Positions 1-9,310 of a stretch of 18,221 nucleotides of DNA are shown here, one piece after another. The notes under the pieces were generated by a model that was given only the letters and a program-made list of their open reading frames with translations, was not told the DNA's origin and did no database searches. This DNA comes from CAZCZZ01 sp964503335. GTDB taxonomy: Bacteria > Verrucomicrobiota > Kiritimatiellia > CAIVKH01. The first letter of the stretch is position 1. Every line of letters starts with the position of its first letter. The stretch is from the NCBI GenBank assembly GCA_964503335.1, contig CAZCZZ010000070.1, positions 1 through 18,221 of the forward strand. Direction: 5' to 3'. The position numbers and the translations under genes were made by a program.

Positions 1-1535
1 AAGGTCTTGCGGAGATGCGACGGCAGAATGCGAAGTTCCTCGCGGTACTTGGCAATCGTGCGGCGGGCGACTTTGATGCCCTGCTCCGCGAGCTTCGTGA
101 CCATGGCCTGGTCCGACAGCGGATTGGAGGCATCCTCCTCCGCCACGAGCTTCTCGATCGCGTCCTTGATCGTCTTGTTCGAGATGTCCTTGCCGTCCGC
201 CGTCTTGTAGCCCGGCGTGAAGAAGTACTTCATCTCAAACGTGCCGCGCGGCGTCTGCATGTACTTGTTCGCGATGGCGCGGCTGACGGTGGTTTCATGC
301 ACCCCCACCACGCCCGCAATCTCGTTCATCGTGAGGGGCTTGAGATGCGATATGCCGCGATCGAAGAATTCCTTTTGAACCTTTACGATCTCGCGCGCGA
401 TGTTGTGAATCGTCGCCTGCCGCTGGCTGATACTCTTGATCAGGAACATGCCGGCGCGAATCTTCTCGCGGATGTAGTTCTTCACTTCCGGCGTCGTGGA
501 CTCGTCATTCATCAACTGACGGTACTGGGCGCTGATGTGGAGGTGCGGAATCTGGTCGTTGTTCAACATGATGACGAACTCGCCATCAATCCGCTGCACC
601 ACGACTTCCGGCATCACGTAATCGGCGGATTCCGCCGTAAACATCCGGCCCGGCTTCGGCTCCAGCGTTGAAATAAGCCGCGCCGCTTCCTGGACCTGGT
701 CCACGGTGGTTCGGAATACGCGGGCGATTTCCGGATACTTCTTCGCGCCCAGCGCATCGAGATGCGTGCTGACGATCTGGTAGGCGAGCGAATCCGCCTT
801 GCCGAGCCGACGAAGCTGGAGAAGCAGACATTCGCGCAAATCGCGCGAGCCCACGCCGATCGGGTCAAACTCCTGGATCAGGTCGAGCACATGCTGCAGA
901 TCGGCGACTTCATGGCCGGTCGTGACGGCAAGTTCCTGCAGGTCGGTCGTGAGAAAGCCGTCGTCCGTGATGCTGCCGATAATCAATTCGCCCAGTTGCC
1001 GCTCCTGCTCGTTCTCGATCGTGACCGTGAGCTGGTCCATCAGGTGCTGCTGCAGCGAGAGGGGCTGCGAGAGCGAGTCGAGGAAGTACTGCCGCTTCGC
1101 CGCGTCATCCGCCGAAAATTTCTGCGCTGACCGGTTCTGCTGGAAATAGTCGCGCCACTCGTCGTCGAGCTTGGCCAGGTTATTGAACTCTTCGCGGAAA
1201 TCGTCGTCCTTGATCACGCCGGCTTCCGGCATCGCCGCTTCGTTCGCATCGCGCTCCTCGGCCGGCTCGGGGATCGGATCGTGATCACGCTCGCGCTCGG
1301 CTTCCGGCTTCTCCACCGGGGCCGCCTCGCCCTCCACCTTGGCCGGCGCTTCGACCTCCGGCGGCGTATCCGCCGTGACTTCCTCCAGCGTCGGGTTCTG
1401 CTCCATCTCGGCCTGGACGAGGGAACGGAGTTCGAGGACGGGGACCTGGAGAAGTTCGAGGGATTGACGCAACTGCGGCGCGAGCACCATCTGCTGGCGC
1501 TGCTGCTGCATCTGGGAAAGATATTGATCAGCCAT
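1..1535 (-). CDS. rpoN: RNA polymerase sigma-54 factor RpoN (3' end outside window)
   Basis: This is the alternative sigma factor that directs RNA polymerase to -24/-12 promoters and needs AAA+ activators to open them. Reading the minus strand from the ATG at 1535 gives 511 uninterrupted codons to the window edge. Residues 8-50 are the glutamine- and leucine-rich Region I (ending EMEQNPTLEE), which binds activator and core. Residues about 55-110 form an acidic, proline-rich Region II linker. The core-binding region follows at about 125-300, then the DNA-binding part with the helix-turn-helix 'TMNEIAGVVGVHETTVSRAI' (402-421). The RpoN box is ARRTIAKYRE at 490-499, against the usual ARRTVAKYRE. 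Only a few residues and the stop codon should be missing. No strong ribosome site precedes the start. The gene is divergent from mfd. The identification is very secure. Confidence 0.97.
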   Translation of the reverse strand, partial: MADQYLSQMQQQRQQMVLAPQLRQSLELLQVPVLELRSLVQAEMEQNPTLEEVTADTPPEVEAPAKVEGEAAPVEKPEAERERDHDPIPEPAEERDANEAAMPEAGVIKDDDFREEFNNLAKLDDEWRDYFQQNRSAQKFSADDAAKRQYFLDSLSQPLSLQQHLMDQLTVTIENEQERQLGELIIGSITDDGFLTTDLQELAVTTGHEVADLQHVLDLIQEFDPIGVGSRDLRECLLLQLRRLGKADSLAYQIVSTHLDALGAKKYPEIARVFRTTVDQVQEAARLISTLEPKPGRMFTAESADYVMPEVVVQRIDGEFVIMLNNDQIPHLHISAQYRQLMNDESTTPEVKNYIREKIRAGMFLIKSISQRQATIHNIAREIVKVQKEFFDRGISHLKPLTMNEIAGVVGVHETTVSRAIANKYMQTPRGTFEMKYFFTPGYKTADGKDISNKTIKDAIEKLVAEEDASNPLSDQAMVTKLAEQGIKVARRTIAKYREELRILPSHLRKT

Positions 1536-1604
1536 GTTGATTACCCGTAACGCATCACGAGTCCGATGCTAGGTCACAGGGCGGGACGCCACAAGGTCTT
1601 TTGC

Positions 1605-1651
1605 CGATTTTCGCTATCTTCGGCACGGTTCTTGCGTATTTGCGAAAATCG
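1605..1651. repeat. Inverted repeat in the rpoN-mfd intergenic region
   Basis: CGATTTTCGC (1605-1614) is the exact reverse complement of GCGAAAATCG (1642-1651), with 27 bp between the arms. The right arm also takes part in a second small palindrome, AAATCG-A-CGATTT (1646-1658). The spacer holds the sigma-54 promoter candidate. The arms could be a regulator-binding site or a remnant of a dispersed palindromic element. The sequence alone does not decide between these. Confidence 0.6.
1621..1636 (+). promoter_or_regulatory. Candidate sigma-54 (-24/-12) promoter facing mfd
   Basis: The sequence CGGCACGGTTCTTGCG matches the sigma-54 consensus TGGCACG-N4-TTGCW at all but the first and last positions. 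The invariant GG (1622-1623) and GC (1634-1635) have exactly the required 10 bases between them. Transcription would start near 1647 and run toward mfd, about 50 bp upstream of its ATG. The match is seen directly. Its use as a promoter, and for mfd rather than for rpoN autoregulation, is inferred. Confidence 0.55.
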
Positions 1652-1672
1652 ACGATTTGACCGCTGCGCCGT

Positions 1673-1688
1673 AGCAACCTACGTTGCT
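1673..1688 (+). other. Small hairpin just upstream of the mfd start
   Basis: AGCAAC (1673-1678) and GTTGCT (1683-1688) can pair around a 4-base loop. The stem ends 7 bases before the preferred mfd ATG and covers the place where a Shine-Dalgarno sequence would lie; none is recognisable there. It also contains the alternative TTG start at 1684. It may affect translation initiation, but it is short and could be chance. Confidence 0.3.
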
Positions 1689-1695
1689 TGCCGCC

Positions 1696-4600
1696 ATGTC
1701 GCCCGAATCCGTTCACCCCTTGCTCACCCGGGAAGATAGTGTCTTCGCGCAGCTTCTACCGGGTGGCGGTATCCGCAGCGCACGCCATGTACCCAGCGCC
1801 TCAGCGGCGTGGCTGGCGTGGAGACTGGCCCTTGTGACAGGGCGACCCGTCGTCGTGGTCACGGACGGACCAAGGTCCCTTGACCAGGTCTTCCAAGACC
1901 TCGCGTCGCTCACCCCGCCAGGATCCGAAGGCCCGCTCTACTACCCGGCTTGGGAGTCCCTGCCCGGACACGGTTCGCCTCCGTCGCCCGACCTCGTCGG
2001 CGACCGGCTCACCACCCTCCAGCGCTGCGTCCAGGACCCGCCGCCCCTGCTCGTCGCCACCTGCGTCCAGGCTGTGATGCAACGAACGCCGGGACGACGA
2101 CACGATGGCGGTGAAGTCACACTGCTTGAAGTGGCGAAGGACATTGAACTCGACGCTCTCCTTCAGGACTTCCTCGATAAGGGTTACAACGCGGAATCCG
2201 AGGTCCTGCTGAAAGGCCAGATGGCCCTGCGCGGCGGCGTGCTCGATATCTGGCCGCCGACATCCGATTGGCCGGTTCGCATCGAACTCTTCGGCAACAC
2301 GGTCGATTCGCTTCGCACCTTCGACCCCGTGGAGCAGCGGTCACGCGACGACTTGAAATCCGTCACCATCACGCAGGCCGCCGAAGGAACGAACCTCGAA
2401 GGCACCGTATTCGATTCCATCCCTGCCAACGCCATCTGGATCCTGCACGACGCCCAAAGCGTGGCGCATCACGCAGAGCTTTATGACGAGGCAATCCGTA
2501 CCGCCAACGCGTCGAATGTCGCCCTCGATTCCGCCGACGTGACATCGCGCCTGGCGAACCATCCGCAGCTTCACTTCGTCATCGCCGAGACGCCGGACAC
2601 GCACGTCTTCGCCATCACGCCGCTCGAAGGCCTGCCCGCGGTGGATGGCGACACGTTTCGGCCCGACATCCTGGAGGCAGAGCGCCAGCGCTTCATGCAG
2701 GTCGCAAAGGACCGCGCCAACGCGGGCTGGACCGTACAGTTCTACTTCGCCACCGAGGGCGCGCGCGAACGCTTTGACGAAACCTACGGCCATGCCACGG
2801 AGGGCGGCGGCAAGCTCGAATTGCTCGTGGGCGCGCTGTCCGAGGGATTCATCTACGCGCCGTCGCAACAGATGATCGTTTCCGAGGCGGATTTCTACGG
2901 ACACCGCAAAGCGCTGCGCGGCCGCTATGATCCCCACTCGCCGAAGCCCGGGGGCACGCGCCTTTCCTCCGAGCGTATCGCGGAGTGGACCGACATCCAG
3001 CCCGGCGATTTTGTCGTCCACGTCGACCACGGCATCGGCAAATACCTCGGCCTCTACCAGATCGATTTCAACGGCACGATGCAGGAGGTGATGACGGTCG
3101 AGTATGCAGGGAAGGCCAAGCTCTACGTCCCCGTCGCCCAGGCCCACCTCCTCAGCAAATACGTCGGCCTCGGTCGCCGCCGCCCCGAGCTGCACGGACT
3201 CGGCGGCAAACGCTGGCAGAAGGAAAAGATCGCCGCCGAGAATGCGGTACAGGATCTCGCCAGCCTCCTGCTCGAAACGCAGGCGACACGCGACGCCCTG
3301 CCCGGCCACGCCTTCAGCCCCGACACCCACTGGCAGCAGGAATTTGAGGCGTCGTTTCCGTATCGCGAGACGCCCGACCAGGAGAAGGCGATCAGCGCCG
3401 TCAAACTGGACATGGAGAATACGCGCCCGATGGACCGTCTCGTCTGCGGCGACGTGGGTTTCGGAAAGACCGAAGTCGCGATGCGAGCCGCGTTCAAGGC
3501 GGTCATGGACGGACGCCAGGTCGCGATGCTCGTGCCCACGACGATTCTCGCCCAGCAACACTACGACACGTTCAGCACCCGCATGGCCGCGTATCCCGTC
3601 CGCATCGAGATGCTGAGCCGTTTCCAGACGCGGTCCGAGCAGAACGAGATCCTGACGCGAGTCGCCGAAGGCGCCGTGGACATCGTCATCGGTACACACC
3701 GCATCGTGCAGAAGGATGTCGTTTTCAAGGAGCTCGGCCTGCTCATCATCGACGAGGAGCAGCGCTTCGGCGTGAAGCACAAGGAACACTTCAAAGGAAT
3801 GCGCAGGCTTATCGATGTGCTTACGCTCACGGCGACGCCGATTCCGCGCACACTCTATATGAGTCTGACCGGCGCCCGCGACTTGAGCACGATCCAGACG
3901 CCCCCCATCGAACGCATGCCGATTGAAACCATCGTCGCGGAGAACTCCGACGAGGTCGTGCGCAACGCCGTGATGAACGAGATCAACCGCGAGGGCCAGG
4001 TGTACTTCCTGCACAACCGCGTCCAGACCATCGAGAAGGTCTGGGAACGCCTGCGCAGGCTTGTGCCCGAGGCACGGATCGAGATCGGTCACGGACAGAT
4101 GGACGAGAAGCAGCTCGCGATGATCATGCGCGCGTTCGTGCGCGGCGATTTCGACATCCTGCTCTGCACCACGATCATCGAGAGCGGACTCGATATCCCG
4201 AACGTGAACACGATCCTGATCGATCGCGCCGACCGGTTCGGACTCGCCGAGCTGTATCAGCTGCGCGGCCGCGTCGGCCGCTACAAACGCAAGGCCTATG
4301 CGTACCTCCTGCTGCCGAAGCATGCACAGCTCTTCGACCAGGCGCGGAGACGCATCGGTGCAATCCGCAAGTACTCCCACATGGGCGCTGGTTTTAAGCT
4401 CGCCCTGCGCGACCTCGAAATCCGTGGCGCCGGCAACCTGCTCGGCGCGGAACAGAGCGGACACATCTCGTCCGTGGGCTTCGACCTCTACTGCCAGCTC
4501 TTGAAGCGCACGGTCGCCCGCATGAAAGGCGAACCGCTGCCGCCGATCGTGGACATTGAACTGCGCCTCGACTTCATCGACCTCGCGCCGGGCTCGGCGG

Positions 4601-4956
4601 AAGGCGACGACTCGGCCGTCATCCCGACGCGTTACGCCGACGATGAGACGCAGCGCATCGCGCTCTACCGTAAACTCGCCGGCGCTGCGACGAATGCGGA
4701 AGTCGACGCTATCCGCGACGAAATGCGCGACCGCTACGGTCGCATCCCCCCAGCCTTGGAACGCCTCCTCAAAATCGCCCGTCTCCGCGTCGCCGCATCC
4801 GGCCGCCGCATCCAGAAGCTGGAAGTCGAGAACGGCAAAGTCATGGCCACCCGTCGCAACGACCTCATCACCGTCGGCAACAAATTCCCCCGCCTCAAAG
4901 CCAACACCGCCAACGCCCGCCTCGACGAGCTGATCAAGCTGGTGAAGACGCTGTAG
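1696..4956 (+). CDS. mfd: Transcription-repair coupling factor Mfd
   Basis: Mfd is a double-stranded DNA translocase that removes RNA polymerase stalled at lesions and recruits UvrA. The 1086 residues compare with 1148 in E. coli. The N-terminal UvrB-like region spans about 10-330. The RNA polymerase interaction (CarD-like) domain begins near 432 with 'PGDFVVHVDHGIGKYLGL'. The helicase core has Walker A GDVGFGKT (585-592), Walker B DEEQRFG (686-692), motif III LTATPIPRTL, and the translocation/motif VI region RADRFGLAELYQLRGRVGR from about 843. The C-terminal TRCF domain occupies about 970-1086. I prefer the ATG at 1696; an in-frame TTG at 1684 would add four residues. No clear ribosome site precedes either start. 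A sigma-54-type promoter lies upstream. All hallmark motifs are intact. Confidence 0.96.
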   Translation: MSPESVHPLLTREDSVFAQLLPGGGIRSARHVPSASAAWLAWRLALVTGRPVVVVTDGPRSLDQVFQDLASLTPPGSEGPLYYPAWESLPGHGSPPSPDLVGDRLTTLQRCVQDPPPLLVATCVQAVMQRTPGRRHDGGEVTLLEVAKDIELDALLQDFLDKGYNAESEVLLKGQMALRGGVLDIWPPTSDWPVRIELFGNTVDSLRTFDPVEQRSRDDLKSVTITQAAEGTNLEGTVFDSIPANAIWILHDAQSVAHHAELYDEAIRTANASNVALDSADVTSRLANHPQLHFVIAETPDTHVFAITPLEGLPAVDGDTFRPDILEAERQRFMQVAKDRANAGWTVQFYFATEGARERFDETYGHATEGGGKLELLVGALSEGFIYAPSQQMIVSEADFYGHRKALRGRYDPHSPKPGGTRLSSERIAEWTDIQPGDFVVHVDHGIGKYLGLYQIDFNGTMQEVMTVEYAGKAKLYVPVAQAHLLSKYVGLGRRRPELHGLGGKRWQKEKIAAENAVQDLASLLLETQATRDALPGHAFSPDTHWQQEFEASFPYRETPDQEKAISAVKLDMENTRPMDRLVCGDVGFGKTEVAMRAAFKAVMDGRQVAMLVPTTILAQQHYDTFSTRMAAYPVRIEMLSRFQTRSEQNEILTRVAEGAVDIVIGTHRIVQKDVVFKELGLLIIDEEQRFGVKHKEHFKGMRRLIDVLTLTATPIPRTLYMSLTGARDLSTIQTPPIERMPIETIVAENSDEVVRNAVMNEINREGQVYFLHNRVQTIEKVWERLRRLVPEARIEIGHGQMDEKQLAMIMRAFVRGDFDILLCTTIIESGLDIPNVNTILIDRADRFGLAELYQLRGRVGRYKRKAYAYLLLPKHAQLFDQARRRIGAIRKYSHMGAGFKLALRDLEIRGAGNLLGAEQSGHISSVGFDLYCQLLKRTVARMKGEPLPPIVDIELRLDFIDLAPGSAEGDDSAVIPTRYADDETQRIALYRKLAGAATNAEVDAIRDEMRDRYGRIPPALERLLKIARLRVAASGRRIQKLEVENGKVMATRRNDLITVGNKFPRLKANTANARLDELIKLVKTL

Positions 4957-4971
4957 GACGCTTTCGATTCA

Positions 4972-5039
4972 CGTCGCAGGCGCTCCGTGCTCCATGGTCA
5001 CGCGCGAGCCGGGTTATGGAGGGCGGAGCGCCCGCGACG
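4972..5039. repeat. Palindromic element between mfd and the ars operon
   Basis: The two 24-bp arms (4972-4995 and 5016-5039) are reverse complements at all but three positions and enclose a 20-bp loop. The core of the right arm is ATGGAGGGCGGAGCGCC. The element starts 15 bp after the mfd stop and ends 4 bp before the -35 box of the ars promoter. No T-run follows on either side, so it is not a standard intrinsic terminator, although it could still block read-through or protect the 3' end of mRNA. It looks like a dispersed REP-like element, but the window holds only one copy. Confidence 0.65.
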
Positions 5040-5043
5040 CCTC

Positions 5044-5090
5044 TTGACATCTTTCATCCATTCCCTTATTTCGTCATACAACGAAATGAG
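5044..5090 (+). promoter_or_regulatory. ars operon promoter with overlapping ArsR-type operator
   Basis: A perfect -35 box TTGACA (5044-5049) is followed after 17 bp by TATTTC (5067-5072) as -10. A near-perfect palindrome overlaps the -10 box and predicted start: CTTATTTCGT (5065-5074) and ACGAAATGAG (5081-5090), 6 bp apart, with nine Watson-Crick pairs and one G-T. ArsR/SmtB repressors typically bind such AT-rich dyads over the promoter. This is therefore the likely site where the operon's own ArsR represses, with relief by arsenite. The promoter and dyad are visible; the binding protein is inferred. Confidence 0.65.
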
Positions 5091-5096
5091 AACCCC

Positions 5097-5462
5097 ATGA
5101 CCACCATCACCGTCTACGATCCCCCGATGTGCTGCTCCACCGGCGTCTGCGGCCCGCGCGTGGACCCGGTTCTTCCGCGCTTTGCCGCCGACCTCGACTG
5201 GCTGAAGCAGCAAGGTGTAACGGTTCAGCGCTATAACCCCGCCCAGGAGCCCGGCTCGTTTGCTTCGAATCCCGTGGTCGTGGCGGCGCTGGCGGCAGAT
5301 CCGTCCGACAGCCTGCCGCTCATTCTTGCGGGCGATACGATTGTGAGCCGCGGCACCTATCCGACGCGCGAACAGCTCGCGGCTTGGGCTGGCGTCACCG
5401 TCAATGACAAGGCCGCGACACCCGCGCCGAAGCCGTGCTGTGGTTCGTCCGGCTGCTGCTAG
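5097..5462 (+). CDS. arsD: ArsD arsenite metallochaperone
   Basis: ArsD collects arsenite and antimonite in the cytoplasm and hands them to ArsA, raising ArsA's affinity; it can also act as a weak repressor. The protein has 121 residues, close to the 120 of the plasmid R773 protein. The functional triad Cys12, Cys13 and Cys18 is present near the N terminus (PPMCCSTGVCG). The tail carries the two vicinal pairs Cys114-115 and Cys120-121 (CCGSSGCC), also known from R773. I chose the ATG at 5097 because an upstream in-frame start would run through the operator and the family begins with MTTITVYDP-like sequence. It is the first gene of the operon, with a 6-bp gap to arsA. Confidence 0.95.
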   Translation: MTTITVYDPPMCCSTGVCGPRVDPVLPRFAADLDWLKQQGVTVQRYNPAQEPGSFASNPVVVAALAADPSDSLPLILAGDTIVSRGTYPTREQLAAWAGVTVNDKAATPAPKPCCGSSGCC

Positions 5463-5468
5463 GCTCCT

Positions 5469-7264
<1,796 letters not shown>

Positions 7265-7268
<4 letters not shown>

Positions 7269-7627
7269 AGCACAGTCCGCTGAAACTCGTGCTCGCCGTA
7301 ACCAAGGCGCTCGCCGATGCACAGCGCATCCGAATCCTCATGCTATTGCAGGAAGGCGAGCTCTGTGTCTGCCAGGTCGTGGGCGTCCTCAAGCTAGCCA
7401 CGTCTACAGTGTCAAAACACTTGTCGCTGCTTTCGGCGGCTGGGCTTGTCGATGTCCGAAAGGACGGACGGTGGGCCTATTATCGCCTCGCGTCGCCGTC
7501 GCCCGACCTGCGCTGGATCAAGTCGCCGTTGAAAGACGATCCGCAAATCCGCGCCGATTTGAAGTCCCTCGCCACCATCAAGAAGAAGGACCTGGAGGTT
7601 CTATGCCGTCAGCAACGCCCAAACTGA
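7265..7627 (+). CDS. arsR: ArsR/SmtB-family arsenic-responsive repressor
   Basis: This is a dimeric winged-helix repressor that leaves its operator when arsenite binds. The 120-residue protein carries ELCVCQVV, the ArsR motif with Cys34 and Cys36 in the metal-site helix. The recognition helix 'ATSTVSKHLSLLSAAGLV' follows at 45-62, then the wing 'VRKDGRWAYYRL'. Cys114 near the C terminus could be a third ligand. Its start overlaps the arsA stop (ATGA), and its end overlaps arsC by 25 bp, so translation is probably coupled. Lying third in the operon is less usual than lying first. Autoregulation would act through the dyad upstream of arsD. Confidence 0.94.
7594..7598 (+). promoter_or_regulatory. 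Ribosome binding site of arsC
   Basis: GGAGG ends 4 bases before the ATG at 7603 and lies inside the arsR coding region. It fixes the arsC start at 7603 rather than at an earlier in-frame codon, which would extend far into arsR. Confidence 0.75.
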
Positions 7628-8052
7628 AAATCCTCTTTCTCTGCACCGGAAACTCCTGCCGCAGCCAGATGGCCGAAGGCTGGGCCCACGCGCTGAAGAG
7701 CGACGTCCTGGAGCCCTACTCCGCCGGCATCGAAACCCACGGCATGAACCCGGACGCCATCAAAGTCATGGCCGAAGCCGGCGTGGACATCACGAAGCAG
7801 CGGTCGAAGAAAGTCGACGAACTCAAGGACGTGAAACTTGATGTCGTGATCACGGTCTGCGGCCACGCCGACGAGACGTGTCCCGCCTGGCTCGGCCAGA
7901 AGGCGAAAGTGGTCCACGTCGGCTTCGACGACCCTCCAAAACTCGCGAAGACCGCAAAGACCGAGGAAGAAGCGCTCGGTCACTACAGGCGTGTTCGCGA
8001 TGAAATCCGCGGGTTTGTCGAGACGTTGCCGGAAGGACTGAAGAAGGTTTAA
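7603..8052 (+). CDS. arsC: ArsC arsenate reductase, low-molecular-weight phosphatase type (thioredoxin-coupled class)
   Basis: This enzyme reduces arsenate to arsenite in the cytoplasm so that it can be exported. The 149-residue protein has the phosphatase loop CTGNSCRS with nucleophile Cys14 and Arg20. The redox pair Cys86 and Cys93 (VCGHADETC) has the same 7-residue spacing as Cys82/Cys89 of the staphylococcal pI258 enzyme. The general-acid loop is FDDPP (Asp109/Asp110). This is the thioredoxin-linked family, not the glutaredoxin-linked E. coli type. The gene overlaps arsR by 25 bp. Its TAA stop is completed by the first two bases of the downstream 80-bp palindromic repeat. Confidence 0.95.
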   Translation: MPSATPKLKILFLCTGNSCRSQMAEGWAHALKSDVLEPYSAGIETHGMNPDAIKVMAEAGVDITKQRSKKVDELKDVKLDVVITVCGHADETCPAWLGQKAKVVHVGFDDPPKLAKTAKTEEEALGHYRRVRDEIRGFVETLPEGLKKV

Positions 8053-8130
8053 CCACGAATGGACACGAATTCACACGAATCAGGATTCCGGAATCGGAAC
8101 ATTCGTGTCTATTCGTGTCCATTCGTGGTT
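8051..8130. repeat. 80-bp palindrome with arms of three 10-bp units
   Basis: Each arm is 30 bp and built of three decamers: AACCACGAAT, GGACACGAAT and TCACACGAAT on the left (8051-8080), and their inverted counterparts on the right (8101-8130). 28 of 30 positions pair. The 20-bp loop itself contains the perfect palindrome GATTCCGGAATC (8084-8095). The element fills almost the whole gap between arsC and acr3, ending 20 bp before acr3. A 29/30-identical copy of the right arm lies at 14767-14796, and a diverged relative at 10691-10781. In RNA it would form a very stable stem that may reduce acr3 expression or protect the arsC mRNA end. Confidence 0.85.
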
Positions 8131-8138
8131 GAGAAATC

Positions 8139-8143
8139 AGAGG
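8139..8143 (+). promoter_or_regulatory. Ribosome binding site of acr3
   Basis: AGAGG lies 7 bases before the ATG at 8151, just outside the 80-bp palindrome, so it stays accessible even if the hairpin forms. Confidence 0.6.
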
Positions 8144-8150
8144 CATTCAA

Positions 8151-9233
8151 ATGACAGATCAGAAGCGATTGGCTTTTTTTGAGCGGTATCTGACGCTTTG
8201 GGTCGGGTTGTGCATGGTCATCGGGGTGGTACTGGGGAAATTGCTTCCGGGTGCCGTCGATGTGATCCGCGGCATTGAGTTCGGCGCGGGGAGCCAGATC
8301 AACCTGCCGATCGCCGTCCTGATCTGGCTGATGATCTATCCGATGATGTTGAAGATCGACTTCGGCAGCTTGCTCGATGTCCGGAAGAAGCCACGCGGGT
8401 TGATGGTCACGCTCTTTGTAAACTGGATCATCAAGCCGTTGTCGATGACTGCGCTCGGCTGGCTCTTCTTCAAGCACCTGTTTCAGCCATGGATCGGACC
8501 CGAACTGGCTGACCAGTATCTCGCGGGTTCGATCATCCTCGCCGCCGCGCCGTGCACCGCGATGGTCTTTGTGTGGTCGTACCTGACGGATGGCGATCCG
8601 GCGTACACCCTTGTACAGGTTGCCGTGAACGATCTCATCATGCTCGTGGCGTTTGTGCCGATTGTCGGGCTCCTCGTCAGCGGCGCGAGCGACCTGACGG
8701 TTCCGTATCCCGTCCTCTTCTACAGCGTCATCGCTTTCATCGTGATCCCGCTGGCGCTCGGCAGCTTGAGTCGTCACCTCCTCATCAAGGCCAAGGGACA
8801 GGCGTGGTTTGAGACCAAGTACATGCCGTTCTTTCATCCGCTCACGATTGCCGCACTTCTCGCAACCCTCGTGCTGATCTTCGCGTTCCAGGCCGACAAC
8901 ATCACGAACCGCTGGCTGCATGTGGCGTTGATCGCCGTTCCGATCACGATCCAGGTCTACTTCAACTCGTCGCTCACCTACGGCCTGATGAAGTGGTTCA
9001 AGGTGCCGCACAACGTCGCCGCGCCCGGCGCGCTCATCGGCGCGAGCAACTTCTTCGAGCTCGCCGTGGCCGTGGCCATCACGCTGTTCGGACCCGAGTC
9101 GGGGGCAGCGCTCGCTACCGTGGTTGGCGTCCTGGTCGAAGTGCCGGTTATGCTTTCGGTATGCACCGCCTGCAACCGGACCAGGCACTGGTTTTCCGCG
9201 CAGCCCGGCGCAACGCTTCAAAAGAATCCTTGA
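8151..9233 (+). CDS. acr3: Acr3-family arsenite efflux carrier
   Basis: This inner-membrane carrier expels arsenite. The 360-residue protein is strongly hydrophobic with about ten membrane segments, as in the family. The essential cysteine lies in AAAPCTAMVFVWS (Cys135, TM4), and the conserved glutamate in GVLVEVPVML (Glu330, TM9). These correspond to Cys129 and Glu305 of the Corynebacterium glutamicum protein. The 'RKKPRGL' loop and 'FNSSLTYGLM' are also family-like. It is the last recognisable ars gene, separated from arsC only by the palindromic repeat. With ArsA and ArsD in the same operon it probably works as the channel of an ATP-driven pump, although Acr3 can also act alone using the membrane potential. 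Confidence 0.95.
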   Translation: MTDQKRLAFFERYLTLWVGLCMVIGVVLGKLLPGAVDVIRGIEFGAGSQINLPIAVLIWLMIYPMMLKIDFGSLLDVRKKPRGLMVTLFVNWIIKPLSMTALGWLFFKHLFQPWIGPELADQYLAGSIILAAAPCTAMVFVWSYLTDGDPAYTLVQVAVNDLIMLVAFVPIVGLLVSGASDLTVPYPVLFYSVIAFIVIPLALGSLSRHLLIKAKGQAWFETKYMPFFHPLTIAALLATLVLIFAFQADNITNRWLHVALIAVPITIQVYFNSSLTYGLMKWFKVPHNVAAPGALIGASNFFELAVAVAITLFGPESGAALATVVGVLVEVPVMLSVCTACNRTRHWFSAQPGATLQKNP

Positions 9234-9310
9234 ACACAAATCGCTTACATGCGTCCAATGTCCGGCTCACACGATTCCAATACATGGATGGGTGAGATTC
9301 GGGGGATTTC

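Noticed and set aside
15..671. Plus-strand frame opposite rpoN
   Set aside because: The minus strand reads as a continuous and complete sigma-54 factor through this stretch.
2341..4464. 707-codon open frame on the minus strand opposite mfd
   Set aside because: It lies wholly inside the intact mfd gene, has no recognisable motifs and a composition typical of a G+C-rich antisense shadow frame.
4972..5039. Rho-independent terminator of mfd
   Set aside because: The stem is strong, but neither side is followed by a T-run and the loop is 20 bases, so the intrinsic terminator pattern is not met.
8051..8130. CRISPR-like array
   Set aside because: The decamers are directly adjacent without spacers and the two groups are inverted, which fits a palindromic repeat and not a CRISPR.
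8109..9239. 376-codon minus-strand frame opposite acr3
   Set aside because: It mirrors the whole acr3 gene; the charged, His/Arg/Asp-rich translation is the expected complement of a membrane protein.
9234..9310. Promoter or terminator between acr3 and the EEP-family gene
   Set aside because: I found no convincing -35/-10 pair, dyad or stem with a T-run in these 77 bp.
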